This document shows, in pieces, positions 45,000-52,810 of a stretch of DNA of 64,000 nucleotides. The notes under the pieces were generated by a model. That model saw only the letters and a list, made by a program, of their open reading frames with translations, did not search any database and was not told the DNA's origin. The DNA is from Iamia sp. SCSIO 61187. Lineage in GTDB: Bacteria; Actinomycetota; Acidimicrobiia; Acidimicrobiales; Iamiaceae. Both the position numbers and the translations under genes were made by a program. The DNA lies in NCBI RefSeq assembly GCF_019443745.1, contig NZ_CP050948.1, positions 2,732,001-2,796,000 on the forward strand, written 5' to 3'. How positions within the stretch are numbered: position 1 is the first letter of the stretch; each line of letters opens with the position of its first letter.

Positions 45000-45401
45000 A
45001 TGGACGATCTCCTGACCATCGGCGAGGTCGCGGCCCGGGCCGGGGTGGCCACCTCCGCCGTCCGCTACTACGAACGGCGGGGCCTGCTCGCGCCCGACGC
45101 CCGGGTCTCGGGCCAGCGTCGCTACCGCACCGCGACCCTCCGCCGGCTGGTGTTCATCGGGATGCTCCAGGACGCAGGGTTGTCGCTCGACGAGATCGCC
45201 GGGGTGATCGGGGCGGCCGACATCGACGAGTGGAAGGCGATCGCCCGGCGGCGGCTCACGGTGCTCGACGAGGAGATCGCCCGCCTCCAGCACGCCCGCA
45301 GCTACCTGCACGGCACCCTCGGCTGCCCGCATGACCACCCGATGACCGAGTGCGAGACGATGGGCGCGGAGATCACCCGACGCCTCCGGACCCCGGCCTG
45401 A
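45000..45401 (+). CDS. MerR-family transcriptional regulator
   Basis: 133 residues. N-terminal winged HTH LLTIGEVAARAGVATSAVRYYERRGLL with RYRTATLRRLVFIGML, a coiled-coil dimer helix (IARRRLTVLDEEIARLQHARSYL) and a short tail GCPHDHPMTEC holding Cys and His residues that might sense metal or redox, although similar tails exist in non-metal members. ATG at 45000 is 6 bases after the -10 hexamer, so leaderless. Divergently placed to the methyltransferase; stop is 10 bases from the convergent M16 stop. Confidence 0.9.
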   Translation: MDDLLTIGEVAARAGVATSAVRYYERRGLLAPDARVSGQRRYRTATLRRLVFIGMLQDAGLSLDEIAGVIGAADIDEWKAIARRRLTVLDEEIARLQHARSYLHGTLGCPHDHPMTECETMGAEITRRLRTPA

Positions 45402-45411
45402 CCCGCCCGGG

Positions 45412-46671
45412 CTAGAGCCTGGTCCGCCTCGGGACGGGCCCGACCGCGACCACGGTGGGGTCGCCGGCCAGGCGGCGGGCGACCTGGCGCACCTGGTCCA
45501 CGGTGACCCGGCGATAGGCGTCGATCCACTCGGTGGCGGGCCGGGCGCCGCCCCGCTCGAGCTCGCCGATGGCCGCCCACCACGACCGGGTGCCGGTGTC
45601 CTCCAGGGCGAGGGTCGACGACCCGGCGACGTAGCCGACGGCGACCTCGACCTCGCGGGGGGTGGGGCCCTCGGACGCGAGCCGCTCGACCTCGGCGGCG
45701 ATGGTCGCCCGCACGGGGGCCACGGCCTCCGGTGAGCAGGCGGCGAAGGCGGCGAGGTGGCCGACGTCGGAGTAGAGGGCGAGCGAGGCGTCGACGGCGT
45801 AGGCCAGGCCCCGCTCGTCGCGCACGGTGCGGAACAGGCGGCTGGCCGGGCCGCCGCCCAGGATGTGGGCCAGGACGGCCAGCGGGAGGCGCGTTGGCTG
45901 GTCGACCGGTCCGAGGGGCCAGCTCAGCACCAGCGTCACCTGCTCGCCACCCTGGCGCACCACCTCGGTGGTGCGGGGCTGCAGACCGGGGACGCCCCGG
46001 GGGGCGAGGGCGCTCGGCGGGTGGGGCGCGGCGCCGTCGTCCCACCGGGCGACCATCTCGACGACCTCGTCGTGGACGACGGCCCCCGCCGCGGCCACCA
46101 CCATCGCCCGCGGGTGGTACTCGGCCCGGTGGAAGGCGCCGATGGCGTCGACGCCCAGGGCGTGGAGCGTCCGGCGGTCGCCGATGATCTCGCGGGCCAG
46201 CGGGTGATCGCCGTACAGGGCGGCGTTGGTGAGGGTGTGGGCCCGGTCCTCGGGGTCGTCGAGGGCCTGGGCCAGCTCCTCGAGGATCACCCGCCGCTCG
46301 ACCTCGATCTCGTCGGGGCGCATGGCCGGCCGGAGGACGAGGTCGCCGACCAGGTCGACGGCGAAGCCCAGGTCGTGGGCCGGCACCCGCAGCTGGACCG
46401 CGGTCCGCTCGCGGTCGGTGAAGGCGTCGAGGTCGCCGCCGCGGGCGTCGACGTCCTCGGCCACCACGTCCGAGGCCCGGGTCGTGCTGCCCTTGCAGAG
46501 CAGGTGCTCGAGGAAGTGGGACACCCCGGCCTGGGCGGCCGTTTCGTCCCGTCCGCCCACGCCCACGAGGGCGAGGACGTTGACCGACGCCGCACCGGGG
46601 ACGCGGTCGGTCACGACCCTGCGCCCGGAGGGCAGGGTCGTGACCGCCAGGTCCGTTCTGTCAATCCCCAT
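45412..46671 (-). CDS. M16-family zinc metallopeptidase
   Basis: 419-residue insulinase-like peptidase with inverted zinc motif HFLEH (His52, Glu55, His56) and the distal Glu about 75 residues later. The C-terminal M16C domain includes LARDPTVVAVGPVP-like RLAGDPTVVAVGPVP. It follows pnp, as in many actinobacteria and firmicutes. The first in-frame start, ATG 46669-46671, is formed by the left arm of a dispersed palindrome, so residues 1-8 (MGIDRTDL) are encoded by the repeat and its edge; family members usually begin at the following TTLPSGRRVV. Confidence 0.93.
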   Translation of the reverse strand: MGIDRTDLAVTTLPSGRRVVTDRVPGAASVNVLALVGVGGRDETAAQAGVSHFLEHLLCKGSTTRASDVVAEDVDARGGDLDAFTDRERTAVQLRVPAHDLGFAVDLVGDLVLRPAMRPDEIEVERRVILEELAQALDDPEDRAHTLTNAALYGDHPLAREIIGDRRTLHALGVDAIGAFHRAEYHPRAMVVAAAGAVVHDEVVEMVARWDDGAAPHPPSALAPRGVPGLQPRTTEVVRQGGEQVTLVLSWPLGPVDQPTRLPLAVLAHILGGGPASRLFRTVRDERGLAYAVDASLALYSDVGHLAAFAACSPEAVAPVRATIAAEVERLASEGPTPREVEVAVGYVAGSSTLALEDTGTRSWWAAIGELERGGARPATEWIDAYRRVTVDQVRQVARRLAGDPTVVAVGPVPRRTRL

Positions 46672-46703
46672 GGGCCTCAGGAGCGCATGAGGGTTGACAG
46701 AAC
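46655..46703. repeat. Dispersed palindrome, family B, copy 2
   Basis: GTTCTGTCAATCCCCATG (46655-46672) pairs with 46686-46703 at 16 of 18 positions (other two are possible G:U in RNA), around a 13-base loop. It lies between pnp and the M16 peptidase gene and supplies the apparent ATG of the latter. Arms match copy 1 at 25381-25427. Confidence 0.85.
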
Positions 46704-46719
46704 CGGTGGGGGTGCTGGC

Positions 46720-49203
46720 TCAGCGGCGCCGGCGCCGGGAGCGGCCGCCCTCGGCGCCGCGCTCACCACCGCTGCCGCCGCCCCGGGGGCGGTCGTCGCC
46801 GGCCGGGCCCAGGTCGCCGAACTCGGCGGCCACCTCGGCGTCGAAGGCGTCCTCGAAGGACACGACCTCGGCCTCGGGGGCGGCGGTGGCCACGGACCCG
46901 CTGTCGGAGTCGCGGGCACCGCTGCGGCTGCTGTCACGGTCACGGTCACGGCCACCACGGCCGCCGCGATCGCCCCGGTCACCACGGTCGCCGCGGTCCC
47001 GGTCGCCACCCTCGCCGCGGGGCTTGCGCTCCTCGACGGGCTGGTCGGCCGGGGTCAGGCTGACCTTGCCGTTGGGGTCGACGTCGTCGACGCGGACCTC
47101 GATCTCGTCGCCCAGGCTGACCACGTCCTCGACCCGGTCGATGCGCTTGCCGCCACCGAGCTTGGAGATGTGGACCAGGCCGTCACGGCCCGGGAGGATG
47201 TTCACGAACGCACCGAACTTGGTGATGTTCACGACCCGACCGGTGTAGACGGCGCCGACCTCGGCGGTGGGCGGGTCGAGGATCAGCTTGATCTGGCGCT
47301 CGGCCTCGGCGACCGCACCGCGGTCGGTGGAGCCGATGGCCACGGTGCCGACGGTGCCGTCGTCGTCGACGGAGATGTCGGCGCCGGTCTCGGCCTGGAT
47401 GGCGTTGATGACCTTGCCCTTGGGCCCGATGACCTCGCCGATCTTGTCGATCGGGATCTCGAAGCTGATCATCTTCGGGGCGGTCTCGCCCACGTCCGAG
47501 CGGGGCTCGGCGATGGTGGCGTTCATGACCTCGAGGATCTGCATCCGGGCCTCGCGGGCCTGGTCGAGGGCGGCGGCCAGGACGTCGGCGGGGAGGCCGT
47601 CGATCTTGGTGTCGAGCTGGAGGGCGGTGATGAACTCCTCCGTGCCGGCGATCTTGAAGTCCATGTCGCCGAAGGCGTCCTCGGCCCCGAGGATGTCGGT
47701 CAGGGTGACGTAGGTGTCGCCCTCCTTGACCAGGCCCATGGCGATGCCGGACACCGGCGCCTTGATCGGCACGCCGCCGTCCATCAGCGACAGCGACGAG
47801 GCGCAGACCGAGCCCATCGAGGTCGAGCCGTTGGACGACAGGACCTCGGACACCAGGCGGAGGGCGTAGGGCCACTCCTCGAGCGACGGGACGACCGGCA
47901 GCAGGGCCCGCTCGGCGAGCATGCCGTGGCCGACCTCGCGGCGCTTGGTGCCGCCCATGCGCCCGGTCTCGCCGTTGGAGTAGGGCGGCATGTTGTAGTG
48001 GTGCATGTAGCGCTTCTTGTTCTGCAGCGACAGCGTGTCGAGCAGCTGGTCCATGCGGGGCATGCCCAGGGTGAGCACGTTCAGGACCTGGGTCTCGCCG
48101 CGCTGGAAGAGGCCGGTGCCGTGGGCCGTGGGGATGACCCCGACCTGGGCGGTGACGGCCCGCAGGTCGCGGGGGCCACGGCCGTCGATGCGGACGCCGT
48201 CGGTGACGAGGCGCTTGCGGATGACCTTCTTGGTGGTCGTGCGCAGGGCGTTGAGCACCTGCTTGGCCTGGCCGGCGAAGTCCTTGCCCTCGGCGGTCAG
48301 GTCCTCGAGGATCCGGTCGCGGAGCGCGGTGGTGGCGGCGTTGCGCTCGACCTTGTCGGCGCCGCTGTTGGCGGTGGCGATGTCGGCCTCGTAGGCCTGC
48401 ACGGCGGTGAGGATCTCGTCGGTGTAGTCGGGCTGCGCCTCCCACTTGAGGGCGGGGCGCACGCCGGCCTTCTCGACCAGCTCGCGCTGCAGCTTGATCG
48501 ACTCGCCGATGTAGGTCTTGCAGGCGTCGAGGCCCTCGGCGATGACGGCCTCGGTGACCTTGGGGGCGCCGGCCTCGTAGAGGCTCCACGCCTTCTCGGT
48601 GCCGTTGCCCTCGACCATCATGATGGCGACGTCGTCCTCGCCGACCGAGCGGCCGGCCACGACGAGCTGGAAGGTGGCGTCCTCGAGCTCCTCGAAGGTC
48701 GGGTGCGGGACCCAGGCGCCCTCGGTGGAGTAGGCGAGGCGGACGGCGCCGAGCGGGCCGTCGAACGGCAGGCCCGACAGCATCAGGGCGGCGGAGGCGC
48801 CGTTGATGGCGACCACGTCGTGCGGGTTGACCTGGTCGGCCCCGATGATGGTGGCGACGACCTGGGTCTCGTTGCGGTAGCCGTCGGCGAACGACGGGCG
48901 CAGCGGGCGGTCGATGAGGCGGCAGGTCAGCACGGCCTCGTCGGTCGGGCGGCCCTCGCGGCGGAAGAACGAGCCGGGGATCTTCCCGATGGCGTACATC
49001 TTCTCCTCGACGTCGACCGTCAGGGGGAAGAAGTCGATGCCCTCGCGGGTCTTGTCGTCGCCGTTGGCGGTGACGAGGGCACGGGTGTCGCCGATGCCGG
49101 CGACGACGGCGCCCTGGGACTGCGGGGCCAGGACCCCGGTCTCGAAGGTCAGGGTCTTGTCCGTGCCGGAGACCGGCGCGGACACGGTGATGGCGTCAGC
49201 CAT
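46720..49203 (-). CDS. pnp: Polyribonucleotide nucleotidyltransferase (PNPase)
   Basis: Phosphorolytic 3'-5' exoribonuclease of RNA turnover. The 827 residues comprise two RNase PH domains with a helical insert, a KH domain (IPIDKIGEVIGPKGKVINAIQ) and an S1 domain (VGAVYTGRVVNITKFGAFVN), followed by a tail of about 110 residues rich in Asp-Arg-Gly repeats, then an acidic patch and a poly-Arg end. Such RG/RD-rich tails bind RNA or partners. ATG at 49203 has GAGGAG 8 bases upstream. Two hairpins and a CTGACA-N17-GATCCT promoter lie in the leader. Confidence 0.97.
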   Translation of the reverse strand: MADAITVSAPVSGTDKTLTFETGVLAPQSQGAVVAGIGDTRALVTANGDDKTREGIDFFPLTVDVEEKMYAIGKIPGSFFRREGRPTDEAVLTCRLIDRPLRPSFADGYRNETQVVATIIGADQVNPHDVVAINGASAALMLSGLPFDGPLGAVRLAYSTEGAWVPHPTFEELEDATFQLVVAGRSVGEDDVAIMMVEGNGTEKAWSLYEAGAPKVTEAVIAEGLDACKTYIGESIKLQRELVEKAGVRPALKWEAQPDYTDEILTAVQAYEADIATANSGADKVERNAATTALRDRILEDLTAEGKDFAGQAKQVLNALRTTTKKVIRKRLVTDGVRIDGRGPRDLRAVTAQVGVIPTAHGTGLFQRGETQVLNVLTLGMPRMDQLLDTLSLQNKKRYMHHYNMPPYSNGETGRMGGTKRREVGHGMLAERALLPVVPSLEEWPYALRLVSEVLSSNGSTSMGSVCASSLSLMDGGVPIKAPVSGIAMGLVKEGDTYVTLTDILGAEDAFGDMDFKIAGTEEFITALQLDTKIDGLPADVLAAALDQAREARMQILEVMNATIAEPRSDVGETAPKMISFEIPIDKIGEVIGPKGKVINAIQAETGADISVDDDGTVGTVAIGSTDRGAVAEAERQIKLILDPPTAEVGAVYTGRVVNITKFGAFVNILPGRDGLVHISKLGGGKRIDRVEDVVSLGDEIEVRVDDVDPNGKVSLTPADQPVEERKPRGEGGDRDRGDRGDRGDRGGRGGRDRDRDSSRSGARDSDSGSVATAAPEAEVVSFEDAFDAEVAAEFGDLGPAGDDRPRGGGSGGERGAEGGRSRRRRR

Positions 49204-49217
49204 GGGGTGTCTCCTCT

Positions 49218-49236
49218 CGAGGCGCTCGGCGCCTCG
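49218..49236 (-). promoter_or_regulatory. pnp leader hairpin next to the ribosome-binding site
   Basis: CGAGGCGC and GCGCCTCG form a perfect 8-bp stem with a CGA loop in the mRNA, ending directly before AGAGGAG. A second hairpin (49276-49292) lies upstream. pnp leaders in other bacteria carry stem-loops used in autoregulation. Confidence 0.5.
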
Positions 49237-49317
49237 CGTGGTGCCCCGGCCCGGCCAGCTCCCAGTCGGCATCCCCCCGAAACGGTTCCGGGATGAAGGC
49301 GACCGGCAACTGATCCG

Positions 49318-49346
49318 AGGATCCGGTGCACGGGTTGGGTTGTCAG
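49318..49346 (-). promoter_or_regulatory. Candidate pnp promoter
   Basis: Minus strand: CTGACA (-35, 49346-49341), 17-base spacer, GATCCT (-10, 49323-49318). Start near 49311 would give a leader of about 108 nt holding both hairpins. It lies downstream of the rpsO terminator, as needed for independent pnp transcription. Confidence 0.45.
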
Positions 49347-49372
49347 GTGCCTCCCGGGAGGCATGCCTTCCG

Positions 49373-49407
49373 AAAAAGGCGATGAGCGGCCGAGGAGGCC
49401 GCTCATC
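49373..49407 (-). terminator. Intrinsic terminator after rpsO
   Basis: GATGAGCGGCC pairs with GGCCGCTCATC (11-bp perfect stem, 5-base loop), followed on the minus strand by GCC and TTTTT. It begins 10 bases past the rpsO stop. The only textbook Rho-independent terminator I see in the window. Confidence 0.9.
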
Positions 49408-49416
49408 AGGGGATCT

Positions 49417-49689
49417 CTATCGGCGCAGGCCGAGCTTGGCGATGATCGCTCGGTACCGCTCGACGTCGTTCTTGGCGACGTAGTCGAGCAGCCGGCGGCG
49501 ACGACCGACCAGCATCAGGAGACCGCGCCGGCTGTGGAAGTCCTTCTTGTGGACCTTCAGGTGCTCGGTGAGGTGGTTGATGCGCTGCGTGAGCAGGGCG
49601 ATCTGCACCTCGGGCGAGCCGGTGTCGGTGTCGTGGAGGCGGTGCTCCTCGATGACGCCGGGCTTGGCGCGGTCGGTGATCTCGGACAT
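49417..49689 (-). CDS. rpsO: 30S ribosomal protein S15
   Basis: 90 residues, the normal length. Signature segments [25 protein letters not shown] (read as TGSPEVQ and HLTEHLK), DFHSRRGLL and [15 protein letters not shown] match S15, which binds 16S rRNA and helps assemble the central domain. ATG 49687-49689 chosen by homology; a longer in-frame extension is not S15-like. A structured leader of about 150 nt precedes it and a strong terminator follows; pnp is next downstream, the classical order. Confidence 0.98.
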   Translation of the reverse strand: MSEITDRAKPGVIEEHRLHDTDTGSPEVQIALLTQRINHLTEHLKVHKKDFHSRRGLLMLVGRRRRLLDYVAKNDVERYRAIIAKLGLRR

Positions 49690-49851
49690 GCGGTGTCTCT
49701 CTGGTTGGGGCGGGACGCAACGCGCCCCGTGCGGGTGTCGGACCCAGCTCCCGTGACCGTGTACTGCGTGTCTCTCGACGTGCAGCCGCGACGTGTCGGG
49801 GGGCCGATGCTCGGGCACGCGCGAGCGTGCTCGGAGCCAGGGGTCAGGCTA
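49690..49851 (-). promoter_or_regulatory. rpsO promoter and structured leader (possible S15 autoregulatory RNA)
   Basis: A TAGCCT -10 box (49851-49846) would start transcription near 49839. The RNA then begins with a hairpin (49837-49809: GCTC/GAGC outer pairs, inner GCACGC/GCGTGC with a 4-base loop), and about 120 nt remain before the ATG. S15 represses its own mRNA through phylum-specific leader structures in other bacteria; this leader has the right place and size, but I cannot confirm the fold. Confidence 0.45.
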
Positions 49852-49882
49852 GCAGCGCACCCGTGACCCGGTGCACATCCGC

Positions 49883-51106
49883 TCAGGCACGCAGGCGGGT
49901 CACGTTGGCCGGCAGGTCCTCGACCTCGAGGGAGGCGGGGGCGACGTCGTCGAACGACCATCGGTACCGGGGCCGGTCCTGGCGGGGCATGGTGTCGGGC
50001 CGCTCGAACGGGGGCGACAGGTCGAGCACCGGGGCGTCGGGCTCGAGGTACGCGGCGTCGACCTCGTCGAGCGAGGCCTCGTGCAGGAACCCGGGGCTGT
50101 CGTACCCGAGGTCGTGGGCCACCCGGTGGGCGATGGCGTCGCCCACCGAGCTGGCGATGAGGGCCTCGAGGATGGCGGGCAGGGTCCGGGGGTCGCGCAG
50201 GAGCCAGGAGTGCCCCGCCTTCTGGACCGTCACCAGGGCGCCGTGGCCCCGCCGGGCGGCGTCGCGGGCGGTGGCCATCGGGACGGCGACGTCGCGCTCG
50301 CCGTGGATCACGATGAGGGGGATCTCCTCCTCGGCGATGCGGTCGAGCATCCAGCCCGAGCCCCGGGACCGCATGATGGACACGCCCGGGCCCATCATCC
50401 GCCACGGTCGGCGCAGGTGGCCGGCGACGACCGGCGCCAGCAGCCGGCCCAGCTTGCGGGCCTGGGCCGGATCCCGGAAGAGGGGCAACGTCGTCACCGT
50501 GTCGATCGCCAGCGCCGTGCCCACGCCGGCCAGGAGCGGCGGTGCCACCCGGAAGAGGTTGACCATGCGGTCCCAGGTGTCGCCCACGATGGCGTCGAGG
50601 AGCACCACGGCGATGGCCCGGTCGGGCTCCTGGGCGGCCAGCTCGGTCACCAGGCGCCCACCCATCGAGTGCCCGGCCAGCACGGCCCGGCGGATGCCGA
50701 GCTCGTCGAGCACCCGCCCGAGCAGCCGGGTGTAGTGCTCGAGGTTGGCGCCGCCGGTGGGCAGGCCGAGCGTCCCGCCGTGGCCGGCGGTGTCGATGGC
50801 GATGACCCGGAAGCCGGAGCCGACGAGCCGGGACAGCGTCTGGGCGTAGAGCATCCCCTCGGCCGTGAAGCCGTGGACCAGCACGAGCGGCAGCCCCCGC
50901 CCGCAGACGGCGACGCCGACCTCGTGGCCGTCGGACAAGGTGATGGTGTGGCGGGCCAGGCGGGGGAGGCGCCGGCTCCTGATCTGCTCCGGGCGGTCGG
51001 CCGGGCCGATCACGGGGGCGGTGTCGGCGTCGGTGGTGACCCCGGTGATGCGGGCCCGCCGGAGGGCCTCGTCCCGTGTCCCTCCCCGGCGCCGGGTGGC
51101 GGTCAT
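49883..51106 (-). CDS. Alpha/beta hydrolase
   Basis: 407 residues. The central fold shows HGFTAEG (oxyanion hole), LAGHSMGGRLV (Ser nucleophile), HGERDVAVP (acid) and KAGHSWLLRDP (His), with a long N-terminal extension (about 60 residues) and an acidic C-terminal tail of about 80 residues after the catalytic domain. Substrate unknown; the layout resembles serine esterases or lipases. Start uncertain: ATG 51106 or ATG 51118. Lies between ribF and rpsO on the same strand. Confidence 0.85.
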   Translation of the reverse strand: MTATRRRGGTRDEALRRARITGVTTDADTAPVIGPADRPEQIRSRRLPRLARHTITLSDGHEVGVAVCGRGLPLVLVHGFTAEGMLYAQTLSRLVGSGFRVIAIDTAGHGGTLGLPTGGANLEHYTRLLGRVLDELGIRRAVLAGHSMGGRLVTELAAQEPDRAIAVVLLDAIVGDTWDRMVNLFRVAPPLLAGVGTALAIDTVTTLPLFRDPAQARKLGRLLAPVVAGHLRRPWRMMGPGVSIMRSRGSGWMLDRIAEEEIPLIVIHGERDVAVPMATARDAARRGHGALVTVQKAGHSWLLRDPRTLPAILEALIASSVGDAIAHRVAHDLGYDSPGFLHEASLDEVDAAYLEPDAPVLDLSPPFERPDTMPRQDRPRYRWSFDDVAPASLEVEDLPANVTRLRA

Positions 51107-51156
51107 GGCTGCCAGCATGCCAGGCCGAACCCCCGGCCCCGCGCCATCGTTCCTGG

Positions 51157-52197
51157 TCAGCGACCGTCCGGGTCGGGCACCCGCCCCCGGTGCGGCGAGA
51201 CGCCGAGGATGCGGCGGGTCTCGACGACGTCGGCGGCGATGCCCGCGACCAGGGCCTCGACCGAGGGGTACTTGACCTCGCCGTGGAGGCGGGCCACGAA
51301 GCGGACGGCCACGTGCTCGTCGTAGAGGTCGCCGTCGAAGTCGAGCACGTGGGCCTCGAGGAGCGAGGCGTGGGCCTGCTCGTAGAAGGTCGGGCGGCGC
51401 CCCAGGTTGATGGCCGTCGGCAGCACCGTGCCGTCCTCGCGCACGAGCCAGCCGGCGTAGATGCCGTCGGCGGGCATGAGGATCTCGCCGGCCACGGCGA
51501 CGTTGGCGGTGGGGAAGCCCAGCTCCCGACCCCGCTTGTCCCCCGGTGTGACCAGCCCCCGCACCTCGTGCGGACGGCCCAGCAGGGCCGAGGCGACGCC
51601 GATGTCGCCGGCGACGAGGGCGGCGCGGATGGCGGTCGAGCTCACCTTCTCCTCGGGGGCGTCGGGGTCGGCCGCTGGCGACGCCTCGGACCCGATGGCC
51701 GCCGCCTCGCCGCCGACGTCGCGGGCCGACCGCAGGCTGAGACCCTCGACCGAGAACCCGAGCTCCTCCCCCATCCGCCGCAGCAGGCCGACGGTGCCCG
51801 ACCGGCGGTGGCCGAAGTGGAAGTCCTCGCCGACCACCACCTCCTGGGCGGCGAGGCAGCCGACGATGACCTCGCGCACGAAGTCCTCGGCGCTCTCGGC
51901 CGCCCGGGCCTCGTCGAAGCGGACGACGAGGGTGACGTCGATCCCGGTCGAGGCCAGCAGCTCGAGCTTCTGGTCGAGGTCGGTCAGCAGGCGGGGGGCC
52001 GACTCGGGCCGCACGACCATGGCGGGATGGCGGTCGAAGGTGATGACCGCGCTGCGCAGGCCCCGCTCCTCGGCCCGGTGCCGCACCTCGGCGATGACGG
52101 CCCGGTGGCCGAGGTGGACCCCGTCGTAGGCCCCGATGGTGACGGCCGCCCCGATCTCGGGTGCCGGGCACGGGCCGTCGGCCCGGATGATCTCCAC
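51157..52197 (-). CDS. ribF: Bifunctional riboflavin kinase/FAD synthetase
   Basis: Makes FMN from riboflavin and FAD from FMN. The 346 residues have an N-terminal FAD synthetase domain with GAYDGVHLGHR (nucleotidyltransferase HxGH-type site), FDRHPAMVV, EDFHFGHRRSG and SSTAIRAAL, and a C-terminal riboflavin kinase domain with GRELGFPTANV and PADGIYAGW. A 20-residue acidic insert (around 190-205) precedes SSTAIR. GTG at 52197 is 7 bases from a TAGCCT box, so leaderless. Upstream of rpsO, as in many bacteria, but with a hydrolase gene between. Confidence 0.96.
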   Translation of the reverse strand: MEIIRADGPCPAPEIGAAVTIGAYDGVHLGHRAVIAEVRHRAEERGLRSAVITFDRHPAMVVRPESAPRLLTDLDQKLELLASTGIDVTLVVRFDEARAAESAEDFVREVIVGCLAAQEVVVGEDFHFGHRRSGTVGLLRRMGEELGFSVEGLSLRSARDVGGEAAAIGSEASPAADPDAPEEKVSSTAIRAALVAGDIGVASALLGRPHEVRGLVTPGDKRGRELGFPTANVAVAGEILMPADGIYAGWLVREDGTVLPTAINLGRRPTFYEQAHASLLEAHVLDFDGDLYDEHVAVRFVARLHGEVKYPSVEALVAGIAADVVETRRILGVSPHRGRVPDPDGR

Positions 52198-52204
52198 CGG
52201 CGGG

Positions 52205-52210
52205 AGGCTA
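52205..52210 (-). promoter_or_regulatory. -10 box (TAGCCT) for leaderless ribF
   Basis: TAGCCT on the minus strand, 7-base gap to the GTG at 52197, which also decides the ribF start. Confidence 0.55.
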
Positions 52211-52288
52211 CGGCACCCCCGCGGACCGGCGACATTCCCCCGCCCGGCGCCGGCCCATCGGGATCCAGCCGGCCGGGCGGGGCCGGGT

Positions 52289-52798
52289 TCAACCCAGCGG
52301 GACCGTGGCCCGGGTCTCGTAGCGGGCGCCGGCGGCGCCGGTGATGCTGCGGACCAGGGCGACCTCGTCGACGGACCAGGTGACCGGTCCCCCGGCGAGG
52401 CCGAGGCCGACCAGCGCGTCGGGGACACCCCGGCCCCGGGCGCGAGCCACCGTGACGTGGCCCACGAACGGGTCGGATCGAGGATCGTCGCCCGCCGGGG
52501 CCGTCGCCGACCGGACGAGGCTCGCCAGCCGGTCGAGCCCCGCCACGCGCACCACCAGCACGGGGCCCAGGCGGGTCGTGGCCGCGTCCAGCGTCGCCGG
52601 CTGCGGCCCGTGCCCCGGGACCTCGGCCCGCAGGGAGTCGACGACGGGGTCGGGGTCGGCCACCTCGCCGAGGAAGCGGAGGGTCACGTGCCAGGTGTCC
52701 TCGGGCATCCACCGCACACCGGGGAGCGTGGGGCGGGGGATCGACCGGAGGGCGTCCCGCACCTCGCCCGGAGGCCAGGCCGCCACGAACAGCCTCAT
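52289..52798 (-). CDS. thpR: RNA 2',3'-cyclic phosphodiesterase (LigT/ThpR)
   Basis: 169-residue 2H phosphoesterase with both catalytic HxT motifs: HVTL near residue 37 and HVTVAR near 125. It opens 2',3'-cyclic phosphates on RNA ends in characterised relatives. Length and opening (MRLFVAAWPP) are typical. It follows cinA after 12 bases, as in many actinobacteria, so is probably co-transcribed with it. Confidence 0.92.
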   Translation of the reverse strand: MRLFVAAWPPGEVRDALRSIPRPTLPGVRWMPEDTWHVTLRFLGEVADPDPVVDSLRAEVPGHGPQPATLDAATTRLGPVLVVRVAGLDRLASLVRSATAPAGDDPRSDPFVGHVTVARARGRGVPDALVGLGLAGGPVTWSVDEVALVRSITGAAGARYETRATVPLG

Positions 52799-52810
52799 GG
52801 CCAGGGGGCG

